Shown here in pieces: positions 1-11,500 of a DNA stretch of 64,000 nt. Position numbers and translations under genes: made by a program. The notes under the pieces are model-generated. The model worked only from the letters and a program-made list of their open reading frames with translations, had not been told where the DNA came from and ran no database searches. Source of the DNA: Ricinus communis. Taxonomy: Eukaryota > Streptophyta > Magnoliopsida > Malpighiales > Euphorbiaceae. Location: contig NC_063260.1 of assembly GCF_019578655.1 (NCBI RefSeq), positions 12,774,501-12,838,500 of the forward strand, given 5' to 3'. Each line of letters begins with the position of its first letter. Within the stretch, counting starts at the first letter, position 1.

Positions 1-1200
1 ATAAAATTAACACTGCTGTAAGTCTGAAAAATCAATTGTCATCATAAAGTTATAATTATATTATTCTTGATATAATGAAACTAGCTAGGTTGACTTGCTT
101 TGGAACAAAAGCACAACCGATATAAATTCTGTTTCGGAGGTTAATACATGAATACATGTGCGAAAACTGAAATACTTGAATAACATGTAGGCAATTTGAA
201 CAAACAATTAGCAAAAATGCCAGAAGCATAGGAGGTCAATTCAGAAAACTAAAAGCTCAACATCTCCAGCTTACTAGGAAATCCTTAAGTTGAGGGGCAC
301 TTATTTTGCCTATAAGCTCCACAACGAATCAGCTCAGTTCAGACACAAATCACATATATCGTATTTGCAAAAAAAGAAAAAGAAATGTAATGCGAGAAAA
401 GGAAAATCAAGAAATAAGCAGCAGGTTTGCTCGATGCTACAAGCAGCATGACCTTCTTGAATCAACCAACTTAATTAATTCTAGACGAGGTCATAGGAGT
501 GGAGGAAAAAAAAACTTCTAAACATACTCGTTGGATAACACAGCCTTGTGCTGGCAGTGGTGAGGATAATATGCATAAGAGCCTGGAGACTATCTAGTTA
601 TATGCATTAAGGAGAACATGCATAGAAGGTTTATAGTTATATTCTGCTGCTGATCAAAGTCTAATTGCTGCACTCCATTGCAAAGAAGCAATAAAACTCC
701 AACCGGTGAATATTTTTCTAATCACTCTGAGAAGACAAGTTGAGGCCTCCCAAAAAAATTTTGCATTCAGGATATACGGCATAAGTTAATATTTAGGGAA
801 AAATCAAAAGGAAAAAAATTCCCAAGATTTGTTTATATACTTTATATACCTCTTTTTCCAAAGTTAAATAAGGTTTAAAATAAATAAAAAATTATGTTCG
901 GGTTCAAATCTCACCAATTTGAAAGAAAAAAAAAAGGAGGAGAATAAGTGTAGATAATTCTTATGTATTAGAGAATTAAAATATTGTTATCAGAATCCGT
1001 TTATGTTAGTCTTTAATGAGCCGTTGCACTAATAAATAGTAATATAATCCTCACACAAGCACCGTGACTCCAGATTTTAAGAACACCTCATTGCAGAAAA
1101 TCATCTTCTTTTCTACAATTTTTCCTAAAAGAATACCCCTTATGATGCCCAATATTTACTGCCAAACAAGAAAACTGTTTCACAAAGACCATGCAACTTT
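1..1200. other. Intergenic DNA upstream of the glycine-rich protein gene
   Basis: No supported gene. The stretch is AT-rich with several A-runs. A 71-codon open frame near 306-521 has no recognisable domain and low-complexity basic composition, so I treat it as chance. The last part acts as the promoter of the gene beginning at about 1241-1259. Confidence 0.6.
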
Positions 1201-1203
1201 CAC

Positions 1204-1210
1204 TATATAA
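1204..1210 (+). promoter_or_regulatory. TATA box of the glycine-rich protein gene
   Basis: The sequence CTATATAAAAC holds a canonical plant TATA box (TATATAA). Transcription would be expected to start about 30 bases downstream, near 1235. That would leave the ATG at 1220 outside the transcript and favours the in-frame ATGs at 1241 or 1259. The start site is an inference from usual plant TATA spacing. Confidence 0.6.
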
Positions 1211-1258
1211 AACTGGTGCATGCTTGGAGCCATTAAGAGCATGGAGATCATCCAGAAA

Positions 1259-2215
1259 ATGGCAACAGTAAAATGGATTCACGCTGTGTTCTTAGTTACA
1301 TTAAGGTTAGGACTGGCTTCTAGCCATAGAGTCCTTTCTGACAAGTATCAAGAAATGTATGAACCTAATAAATTTGGGTTCCAACTTGGAGGAACATGGT
1401 CATCTCCCTTTTTAGGCAATGGAGGAAATGTTGGTGGCTTCCTTGGTTTTGGTTCTGATGGTGGTGATTTTTCCAATCCAGGATTTGGATTTGGTGGAGG
1501 CGGTAGTTTTGAAGGAGGCAGTGATGGCAGTCCTGGGTTTGGTTTTGGTGGAGGTGGTGGTGGTTTTGGAGGAGGCATTGATGTCCATCCTGGATTTGGG
1601 TTTAGTGGAGGTGGTGGTCTTGGAGAAGGCATTGATGGTTGCCCTGGTTTTGGTTTTGGTTTTAGTGGTGGTGGAGGAGGCGGAGGAGGAGGTGGTGGTG
1701 GTGATGCTACTAGTGGATGCAGGTGTGAATGCCGCAAGAGTGGTGGAGGGTTTCTCACTGCTGGTGATGGAAGTGCTTTTGGTGGAACCGGCCACAATGG
1801 AGATACCAGTCCCCAACCTTGGTTTGGTAGGGGGCTCAATTTAGGCAATGGTGGTGGAGATGGTGGCAATAATGGTGGGCAAAACATTAGAATAGTTAAA
1901 TCACTTACTTGCAGACCAATGGAGTGTCCAAGTAATGATGATTGTGGAGGATATGGTAGATGCTTTGACGGTAGTCCTCCATACTGGTGTGATGTGCCAG
2001 GATTTGGTGTTTATCCCTTCTGGTGTCCTGGTGGTCTAGACAAATCTGGTCAGAGTACAAGCTGTATGCCATTGAGTTCCCCATTTGGTTCTGCTAGTCC
2101 GGATGGATATCTTGGCCCTAGTAGTCTCTTTAGGGTCAATGGTCATGCCGGCCAACAGAATGGAGCTGGCGAATCCCGAAAAGCAGATAATAAGGATGCT
2201 GCAGGTCATAACTAA
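1259..2215 (+). CDS. Secreted glycine-rich protein with cysteine-rich tail
   Basis: Single-exon gene. From the ATG at 1259 the protein has about 318 residues. It opens with a basic and then hydrophobic stretch (MATVKWIHAVFLVTLRLG) that looks like a cleavable signal peptide. Next come imperfect repeats of the type PGFGFGGGG, then a run of about ten glycines. A cysteine-rich part follows: CRCEC, then a distal block with C-P-S-N-D-D-C, GRC, WC, WC and SC spacing. Family knowledge: signal peptide plus Gly-rich repeats plus Cys-rich tail is typical of apoplastic or cell-wall plant GRPs. The ATGs at 1220 and 1241 are in frame, but the TATA box at 1204 makes 1241 or 1259 likelier, and 1259 gives the cleanest signal peptide. 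A long antisense proline-rich frame is only the complement of glycine codons. Exact role unknown. Confidence 0.82.
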   Translation: MATVKWIHAVFLVTLRLGLASSHRVLSDKYQEMYEPNKFGFQLGGTWSSPFLGNGGNVGGFLGFGSDGGDFSNPGFGFGGGGSFEGGSDGSPGFGFGGGGGGFGGGIDVHPGFGFSGGGGLGEGIDGCPGFGFGFSGGGGGGGGGGGGDATSGCRCECRKSGGGFLTAGDGSAFGGTGHNGDTSPQPWFGRGLNLGNGGGDGGNNGGQNIRIVKSLTCRPMECPSNDDCGGYGRCFDGSPPYWCDVPGFGVYPFWCPGGLDKSGQSTSCMPLSSPFGSASPDGYLGPSSLFRVNGHAGQQNGAGESRKADNKDAAGHN

Positions 2216-2779
2216 GCATCATCAAAAAGACATTTTAGGCACAGAATACATAGACCTGGTAGCATGAGCTACGCAACACAACGTGCAGTGCATGTTATCA
2301 TACAAGGCCATTCCACTTTCAATGCCCAATGGAAGAATCACATATTTATGCACTAGATTTTGGTCTAAAAGAGTGTTGAGCATGCATGTTATCTGGTCAC
2401 TGAAGTTCGTAATTTCACAAATCTCACTCAAAACTACACTTCTTCAATAAAACAAATTAATAGTGTGCACGTTCCAAAAGAATACTTGAATAATGTGTGA
2501 TAAAATAAAAAAATTTGGTGAACACTACCATAATAGTCACAAAGTAGGCATTTCCATAGCCAGAAGAAAAGAGAACCCACTATGATATCACTTTCAGAAG
2601 AAACGTTACATACAGATGGCAACGAACTAAATATTCTGATTATAAGCTATAATTGATGTTGTCCCATGTCAATCTATATTTGGAAATGAAATTTTAGAAC
2701 TGAATGTGTAGGCAAAGAATGAAAAGAATAAAATCTTTAAATTTTTACGGAAATGATCCGACTGACCAAAATATTGAAA
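2216..2779. other. Spacer between two converging gene ends
   Basis: The stop codons of the glycine-rich protein gene (+) and the MutS2 gene (-) face each other across about 560 AT-rich bases. These presumably hold both 3' untranslated regions. I see no other gene or repeat here. Confidence 0.6.
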
Positions 2780-5700
2780 TCAATTGATATAAGCAACTGT
2801 ACAACCAAAATTCATTGGACTTTCTGCTTCGTAATTGGTCACACGTGGATGCTTTCCTAGTATCTCCAATGCCCGTTGCTTAACAGCTCCTGTACCCATC
2901 CCATGTACAACAAAGATAACTGAATGGGGCTCTCTTTCAGATATGGCCATGTTGAGGTGGAGAACAGCTTCTTCCACCCGCATACCGCGTAGATCCACAG
3001 TGTTCTTTGATGTTTGGACCCTAGGGCCATAAGAATCCTCATCTTTGTTAACCTCTGCATGGCTCTGCTGTCCCTGCAATATGACCAATATAAGCAGATG
3101 CAACATAGCAGGACTTTGTTTTGGAAGAGTGGATGCCAACCACTCTGCAAAAACACATCTTGCAGTAGACAAACTATTATTAAGTCAGCATACAAGTAGA
3201 CCTTAATACCCTAGTAGAATAGCATGGCTCAAGTCTACCAAGTTACATGGAAATGAAAAGCTACAAATAAGAGTACCCATGTAACTTGAGATGGTATTCT
3301 TGCACATGTGAAGCTCAAGAAAATTGCGAAAGCGACCATGCATCCTATAAAGGAAAATTTCACTAGAAAAAGTGTTTCTGGCTTCTTAGCAATCAGCTTA
3401 AAAATTTGCAAACAAGAGAGCAGAGTGCCTGCGCTATCTCAAACAGTTCAACCTTTTCAAAACAGATATTGTACGGACCTGCCTCTTTAATCGTGGGACC
3501 AATTTCGTTGCCTCCGTCCTTTTTTTACCTTGAATGGCTCTAATGTCACTTTTCTTCACACGAACTCTAATTTTACCATATTGGACTAAGATTGTCTCAT
3601 CTTTTCCTGGTGCTTCAACTACAGTTGCCACCTTATTTCCGAACCCCTTCAAGTGAACTTGCTCTCCTAATTGTGGGGTATATGAACTAACATCTTCACT
3701 GGCAGGGAGATTGTCAGCAGGATAATGAGCTTCAACAATGGATGCAATTGCAGATTCTGACTTTCTGATCAGAGAATTAAACTGAAGTGGACTGGCTTTT
3801 CTGAGTAGATTCTCAAAGTTGTGAACCACAGTTTCTATCTGAGACTTTGTGGCCTTTAGTTCCTGCTGCACCTGCTGGGTTTCTTTTGCCATCAGTGCCA
3901 TGATGCGGCTATCAAGATTTCCTGCCTCATCTTGAATCTTTATTGATATAATCACGGTGAAAACAGAAAAGGAAAACAAAGAAATAAAATCAGGAATTAG
4001 TAGTTAGTACCACTAAATTGACTCGAGAATATCAGGTATATTTCTTTTTTTCTTTCTCTTGTTCAGTAACAACCTACTGAATTTCTCAATTTTTAATGAA
4101 GCTAACTAGGGAGTAAGGAACCATATCAAAATCCACCTCTGAATACCCTAACATGAGAACTACTAATGTATGTGCAACCAAATGGAACATCAGAACTAAA
4201 CATTCCTTTGGAGATCTATCACCATTGTTAGCTAGGCAAATTGTTGGGGCCACAACAGAGACTGGAGATGGTTCAAGCATTGGTCAAATAACAGTAATAC
4301 TTGCTTTGGATTTAACAGTTGAACTAAAGCTGACAAAAACTAATCTCACAATACAGACAGCAAAAATAAAGTTTAGGAGACTAATGTTGTGCTAAGACGG
4401 AAATTCTAAGCTATACCTCATAGTAGAGCTCCATAATTTGTGCATGAACAGATGCTGCTTCTCTGGCCTGAGCTTCCAATTTGTTTCTTTCATCCATTAG
4501 TGATTTATATAGCAAGCCTTTTCGGTGCTGCTGCTTTTCTGGAATTAATTTCTCTACCCACTTTTCTGCACGTTCAATTATGTTACTATCAAAACCAATT
4601 GATTTAGCTATGCTTAATGCATTAGAGTTGCCAGTACTCCCCCAGAGGATCTGATAGGTAGGTTGTAAGGTTTCAAGAGAAAATTCCATGGCTGCATTCT
4701 CAAATTGACTATCGCTATCTTTCAGGAGACTTAAATCAGCATAATGAGTTGTAACAACAGCTAAGTTAACACGATCTCGAAGATATTGTAATATGCTGGT
4801 TGAAAGTGCTACACCCTCAGAAGGATCAGTTCCACTGCAAATTTCGTCAATGAGAACGAGGGATTCTTTTGAGGTCACTTCCAAGATCTTACAAATGCGT
4901 GATATGTGCCCGCTAAAAGTTGAGAGATTTTGTTCCAGAGACTTCAATTAAATAGAACCAGAGTTAGAATAAAATGGAGCAACCAATTGAGAATATAAGA
5001 AGGAAATGACTACCTGGTTATCCCCAATATCTGCTAGAACAACATCAAACCATGGAATCTTTGGGGTGTTTCTAGCAGGCAAAAATAAGCCAGCCTTTGA
5101 CATAAGAGATGCTATGCCCAGTGTTTTCATAGAAGCAGTTTTCCCTCCAGTGTTCGGTCCCGATATTACAACCACTCTGGTTCCACATTCCACTTTAATG
5201 TTTATTGGCACAGGAAATTCTGATACACGTTCTAACAAGCTTTGAGTAGCCATTGCATCATCTCCATCATCCAATTCAGTTGAATCGGATACAAGGACAT
5301 CAGACAAACTTTGTTGAGATGACCCAAGAAGTAATGGATGTTGTATACCTTCAATATCTATTGATAATGCATAATTTGCTCTACTGGAAGGTTCACCTTC
5401 ATAGCCCTCTGAAGTAAAAGTTGGACAGACCCCATTTATCTGTCGAGCATAAGCAGCTCTAGCAAAAGCAAGATCAACTTCTAGAATTCCGTCCAATAAT
5501 TTTTTTATGTCTCTCTCTGATTCTGCAATCTCAGAAGTAAGCAAACTTAGAATTGCAATTTCCTCAGCTCTCTCAGAATTTGAGAGCATAACTTCAAGAT
5601 TATTCAATTCCACTGCATCACCAGGCTCCACAAAGTATGTTGCACCAGAACCACTGACATCTAGAATCACACCATCTGGAATCAAATATCTATGGGTAGC

Positions 5701-7046
5701 CCTAACTCCCACGCACAACCTAGAACGGCGCTTAGTTACAAAAGGCCTATCAATACCTCCAGCCTGAAAAATCCGAGTTGATATTCCCTTCAACAGGTTA
5801 TCCAGATTCTCCATGTTTTTCTTTCTTTCATACCTAATCAACTCCAAATCTTCACTAGCTCTATCAAGTATTATCAAAAGATTGCAGTCTATGCAAAATC
5901 CTATTTTCTGCTCCAACTGTATTTGTAAATTACAACTCCGGAATATTTCAAGAAGAGGATACGACCTATTCAATTAAAACAAAAGATAGCCCTGTCAAAC
6001 AATAAATGCTAATAACAAAAATAATATAGAATTTAATGCTGGTGTCTCCACTTCAAGTTTTTTCAAATATAAGGAAGATGAATTAGCTATGAAAAGCAAT
6101 AGTACCTTCAAAATCAGGTTTTTTCAGGACATACATAGAATCCATCAAAATCATATCATTTCTGCCTCTCCTGCATTACATTTTTTCACCTTATTAAATT
6201 AATATTTCTAAAATCAATCAATTATGAATTTGTTTCCATCAAGTCATAAAGCGTGTTAATCTATTCTAAGAATTTAATACATGTAGCTCCAGTTTTATAA
6301 TAAAAGAGAACATAAAAAACACTTGAATTTCTTATTAAATTAGCCCGTGTTTTAATTAGCAAAATGTAAAGAAAGGATAAAAGTAAAAGATTCATTTTAC
6401 AAAAAAACTAACAAAAGACAACGTACCAAAGACTAAAAATAAAAGGGCAAAAGCAAGTACTCAAATTTACTAAAAACAAAACATACAAGGATATAAGGTA
6501 TAACAAAATCAAGTCTGAATGTCATCACGTTGTGCTCTAGTTTAGATAAAAGAAAAATGTATACCTCTCTAAGCAATCTCCACCGTCCTTTAATCTTTCC
6601 AATACTGCTTTTGCAGCTTCCAGTGTCCGCCTCACAGCACATAGCTCACTAACAGTAAGCAAGTTACCAGAAACTGCAGAATTCACAATCCCCGTTATAT
6701 CCTCAATCGCTGAAAAATCCAGCGTTCCATATTGCATCATGGCCAATGCGGCAGTGGTCTGGTCTAGTAACATACGGCTCTCCTGGATGCTTTCTCCAAT
6801 GGGAATACTTGCGCTTCGGGCGGCTGAATGGCCCATTGATGTTGACGTGAAGGGAGAGAGACGGTCGCAAAGGGAGTTCCATTCTAGGGCTTTCAAGGCT
6901 TCGGATTGGAGAGCGAGTCGAGTCGAGGACGAGTTGGCAGCGTTGGGATTGGGAAGGGAGAAGAGGGGTTTTAGAGTGTTGAAGGGTTTTGAGAAAAAGA
7001 AGATTGGGGAATTTCTTATGGAGATGAAAGGATAGGAGAGTTCCAT
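2780..7046 (-). CDS. MutS2-family ATPase with C-terminal Smr domain, plastid-type
   Basis: Five exons on the minus strand: 7046-6565, 5965-5014, 4941-4417, 3937-3479 and 3073-2780 (stop TGA). They join in frame to about 903 residues. Exon 1 starts with a Ser/Asn/Pro-rich presequence that looks like a plastid transit peptide, then the MutS core. Walker A GPNTGGKT is at about residues 430-437. Walker B LVLIDE, followed by the SGTDPSEG signature, is at about 506-519. The histidine switch TTHYADL comes after it. A charged coiled-coil stretch leads to an Smr domain (about 832-903) with VDLRG and HGMGTG motifs. Family knowledge: MutS2 proteins lack the mismatch-recognition domain; bacterial members bind branched DNA or stalled ribosomes, and Smr is a nuclease or RNA-binding module. 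Plant organellar function is inferred. Walker A and Walker B lie in different exons. The gene appears intact. Confidence 0.93.
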
Positions 7047-8578
7047 ACTATTATCTATCTGCTTTAGATGGATTTTAACGAAGGATTATTGTTTTTCATT
7101 TTTAGCATTCGAATTTCAGTTTCCGGTTCATTTTCCTGTGAGGACTTTCTTATGGTATCTTATCCATTTTGCGGTTATTAACTGGAAAGTAAAAGGCCAT
7201 CGAGGATGATGATGACGCGGAATTCATCTCTTCTATAAACTGTTTTAATAATGTCTTATTGTATACTATAGTGTTCATTTTTTGGACAAAGAAAAGCCAA
7301 TATTCTGTTGCTTCTTACCCCTTGAGATATGTGTAATGGAACTTGCTAAATAATTTTTTTATTTTTTTTGCTACTTATAGTGCAATACTTATGTTTATTT
7401 TATCCAATAAAAACAAGTTCACAGTTAGTGGAAGACCGAATTAATTTCCAAATATTTTATTAATGGAGATTTCTTAACTGAAATTTCTAAGCCAGACTAT
7501 TAAAGAACCAAAAAAAAAAAAGGAGAAAAGCGTTTGAAAAAAAGTCCACAGAAAGGTCAAAAAAAAGGCGGGAAACAAAGGAGGGAAAAATAGGAAAAGC
7601 ATCCAACAAACCACTTTAGCAATAGCCTGTAATCATGAGAGGTGACAGTGATAATTGATAACTTATGGTCTGATAGTGGATCGATTCAATCATATATTCA
7701 TTTCACAATGAGTTGCAGATACCCGAATTATTTACATCCGAACCTAAATGTTTTGTGCTATAGAAGAGATCGCCGATGAACAGAACAGGTTACAGATGAC
7801 ACAACTTGTTAAATAGCACCAAGTGTCGAACGTCAACTTGATTTACGCCTGAATTTAATAACAGCACAGCTATGAAGAGTTAATAGATTAAGAGATAATT
7901 CAAAGTTAACACCACAATTATGAAATCAAGATACTCAAACTCACTTTCTTAACCACCATAGTCAAGGTGTCTATAAACTCGGATTGTACTATAATAGAAT
8001 ATAATATAAATTATCATAGAATTTTGCATTTAGTTTTACTTTGATTATAAAATTTTATTTTATTTAGTTTCATCATTCAATTTTAGTTTTGATTATAATT
8101 TAGTTATCTTGCTAATAAGAAATTAACATGTTACTCTTAATTACTTTTTTTTTTTTTGTCAATTTTTCATTTACCAAGTGATTAAATTGAAACACATTTA
8201 AAGTTGAAGAATGATTATATATATATAAATATATAAGTTTTATCTATACTTTTTAATACATTTTCAATTTGAAAAATCAAATTATTTTATTCTTAAGAAA
8301 AACATTTCCATCATTAGAACTAATATAAGAAAGACAGAAATCACATAATAATTTGAAAAATCAACTTTAATTTCGATTTACAATTGTAATTTTGAAAAGC
8401 CGTAATAATATATGAGAACATACAAATTTTCATCAATAACATTGCGAAAAAAAACTAAATAAATAATATCTATTGATTTTGAAGAGGATGTATAGAATTA
8501 AATTCAAAAAAACAGAGACAAGATGATGAAATATTTAAAAACTGGTTACCTAATAGCAAACATTTCCGGGTCATCGGT
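7047..8578. other. Intergenic: MutS2 promoter side and allantoinase 3' side
   Basis: No gene recognised. It is very AT-rich from 7250 onward with long A and T runs. The first few hundred bases are the upstream region of the MutS2 gene. The bases just before 8579 should be the 3' untranslated region of allantoinase. Confidence 0.55.
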
Positions 8579-11500
8579 TTATTTTGCAAGGATAGGAGAA
8601 CCACAAGCAGTAGGAGCATGCTTTCCCTCTCTGTAAACAAGGTTTCCTCTAACAAAAGTGGCTAAAACTTTTCCTGAAAGTTTGGTTCCCTTGTAGGCCG
8701 AGATACTCTGTGTTTCAAAGATGATGGGTCATTCCAAAATACTTGCTATTACTCAGTTCAAAATGGAACATAGATGCAGTGGAAATCACGGACAAAGTTG
8801 AAACTCGATTTAATACACTGCATGTCCTTTACCAGTTATTTAACATATTTAAAATCTTGACACTAGTCACGTGAATGCATTTCGTAAAACTGCACTTCAA
8901 CATGCTCTTAGGAAAGCATAAAGAATAGAGAACCAAGATAACATTCAAAGCAAGCATGATTAGTTTGAGTTGTGTTTATCAAAAAAGAACAGCTAAGGAG
9001 ATTAGAAGCCATACAGAATGTTTAATGTATATAGGAAGATCATCACTGAGGTCAAACTCTGCGTTTGGATCCCATATGACAATATCTGCATGCTTTCCAA
9101 CTACAATGCCCCCCTGCAAAATGTGATTCAGTTTCAGACTCAGTTGCCAATAGCTAATCTAGGATGAGCAATTATCATAATGCGTCTTAATTTTCCTGCC
9201 ACGCCTTTGTTCATAAGAAGGAAAGCTAAAGACAAGAAATTTGCTTCACCTTTGACTCTTGTCCAGCAAGCTTAGCAGGTCTCTCACTCCACCACAAAGC
9301 TAACTGCTCCAAAGTTACTCCATATTTTCGCCCATATGTCCACGTCACAGGAAACACAAACTGCAGAAGCTCTCAAAAGAAAGCCTATAAGTCCCCAAAC
9401 CAGTAGAAAAATAGCAAACTCGGGAAAAACAAAGACTCTTAAGCAAAGATTAACAAAGGGCGCAGTTGTGCTACTTTTACATTACCGCACCATTGTCCTA
9501 ATGCGGAATGTGTTTTGCTTTATGGCTCATGGTTGCACACGCATTCTATATATTGAAAATGTTCAGGCCTGAATTGTCAAATAGACATGAAAAATTACTT
9601 AATCACAAAGTCACTTTAAGATATCTGCAGTCCCGCAGGTGATGACAAAGTCTCTTAATATGCAGAGAGGTAGCTCTTATGCCTTCTGAGGCCAATTCAA
9701 GCAGCCAACTACAAAATCTTAAGTCCTCTTTTTTTTTTTTTTTACTTCATATTTTCCTTTTGTCACTCAAACAAGTCATTATTGTAATTTCACAATTACC
9801 AAATGAAGGATTCTGGATACAGCCTGGTAGAAAGAAGAAAAGTCATGTGGAGCAGCAACACATTCAATAACTTGCCCACCTGGATGCCTTTCACAGTTCA
9901 GTTATCATATAACAACATGCCAATTGGTGCCATTATGGTGATTTCAGAATTACCTAATGAATGATTATAGATTAACTCTGGAGGAAAAAGAACTATTGTG
10001 TACAGAAAAAAAACATTCAATAATTTAGTCCAACCCGGATGCCTGTTCCAGTTCAGTTATCGCAATTCTAATTGGCTACATCATGAAAAAACATATCATA
10101 CTATAAGATTTTGGAATTGGAGGATATCTGTGAGTAGAAATCTATGACAAGAATTGGTGTTTTACAAGCCAAATTCACATTAGTTTATACTCGATGAGAA
10201 GCACTAACCTGCAAAGATGATATGCCACCCCAAGCCCTCAAGAAGTTGCCTTCATTAAGGAGTTTGAGTTCTGGCACCGTAGGTGAATGATCGGAACTCA
10301 ACATGTCAATGTCTCCTTTCTGAAACAGAATAGATATCAAGTAAAATAGAAGATAGAAGGAAAAAAGGGCCATAGGATTCAAATACATTTCATATACCAG
10401 CAGAGCCTTCCATAGTGCTTCTTTATTGGTTGCATCACGAATGGGTGGAGCACATTTAAAACGAGTATCCCCATCCTGAATCTCTTCTGCTGAAAAGGCT
10501 AAGTAATGGGGGCATGTCTCAACAGTCACACTGTCACCACTTCTTTTTGCTTGCTAAGAAAATCAAAAAGACATTTTGGTGAAAAGTAATTAACTTTTAT
10601 CAAAGGCTAAGAAAATTAAGTTGAAGCAGCAAAAAGAAACGATAAGCAAACTATGTGATCCTCCACAGAGATTGGGTAAACATTGAAAAGGGAACATATT
10701 GCAATTTACCTTTAAAAGTTGTAGGGAAGAACCTGAATCAGACAAATGAACAATGTGAAGATGAGATCCTTCTGCAGGACCACCAATCCTTGTGTCCTTT
10801 GATACTGTTAGAAGCTCCCTAATAGCTGCCTCCTCCCTGATCAAAAACAGCTTGATCATTAGTTATACCATATATACAGATGGATAGAGTTCAAGCCATA
10901 AGTTCATTTGAAAATGCAACAGCAAATCTGTTTCCTTGTAACATGTTAATCTAAAGCTCCAGATCATCCTTAAAAAATTAGTAAACCTAGATACATGTTA
11001 TTTGTTAAACAAATGTTAGAATTACTCATCTTGTTGAGGTATTGAAACAGAATATATACTAACTTTGCCAATATATATACTGCGATAACATGCATTGATC
11101 AAACAAAAAAGACTAATCATCTATCTAGAGATCTTATCTGCCAGAACAAAGACTATCAACCCAGTAGATATCAGTTGCAACTTGTCAAAGCACTGTATGG
11201 AATATGCTGTCTTTCAGATCTAAGTCACAAAATCTGCAATGTTTTAGCCCCTGAACAAACATAGATCATATACTGTTTCTATAGTAACTTGATCATTTCT
11301 TCACATGGAGGAATTATTGAAAATAGCTTACCATGATGCTGGCCTTGTCTTAAGGTATGTTGAATAATGTCGAGGGTCATCCATACCATCTTCTATGTAG
11401 CTCTCAGAATCTTGTTGAATCTCAGCATGCACAAGTAAAGGCCTTCTGTATTTTGCCAGTACAGATAGCCCCTCCTTAAGAAGCCAGTCAAGAACCCCAA

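Noticed and set aside
306..521. 71-codon open frame at the window start
   Set aside because: No domain, no recognisable start context and AT-rich codon content; indistinguishable from chance.
1412..1844. Two further low-complexity open frames across the glycine repeats
   Set aside because: Both are frame shadows of the repetitive coding sequence (Thr/Ser-rich and Val/Leu-rich), not independent genes.
1348..1887. Long antisense proline-rich open frame (179 codons)
   Set aside because: It is the complement of GGN glycine codons in the glycine-rich protein gene, which read as CCN proline on the other strand. It has no promoter or splice context.
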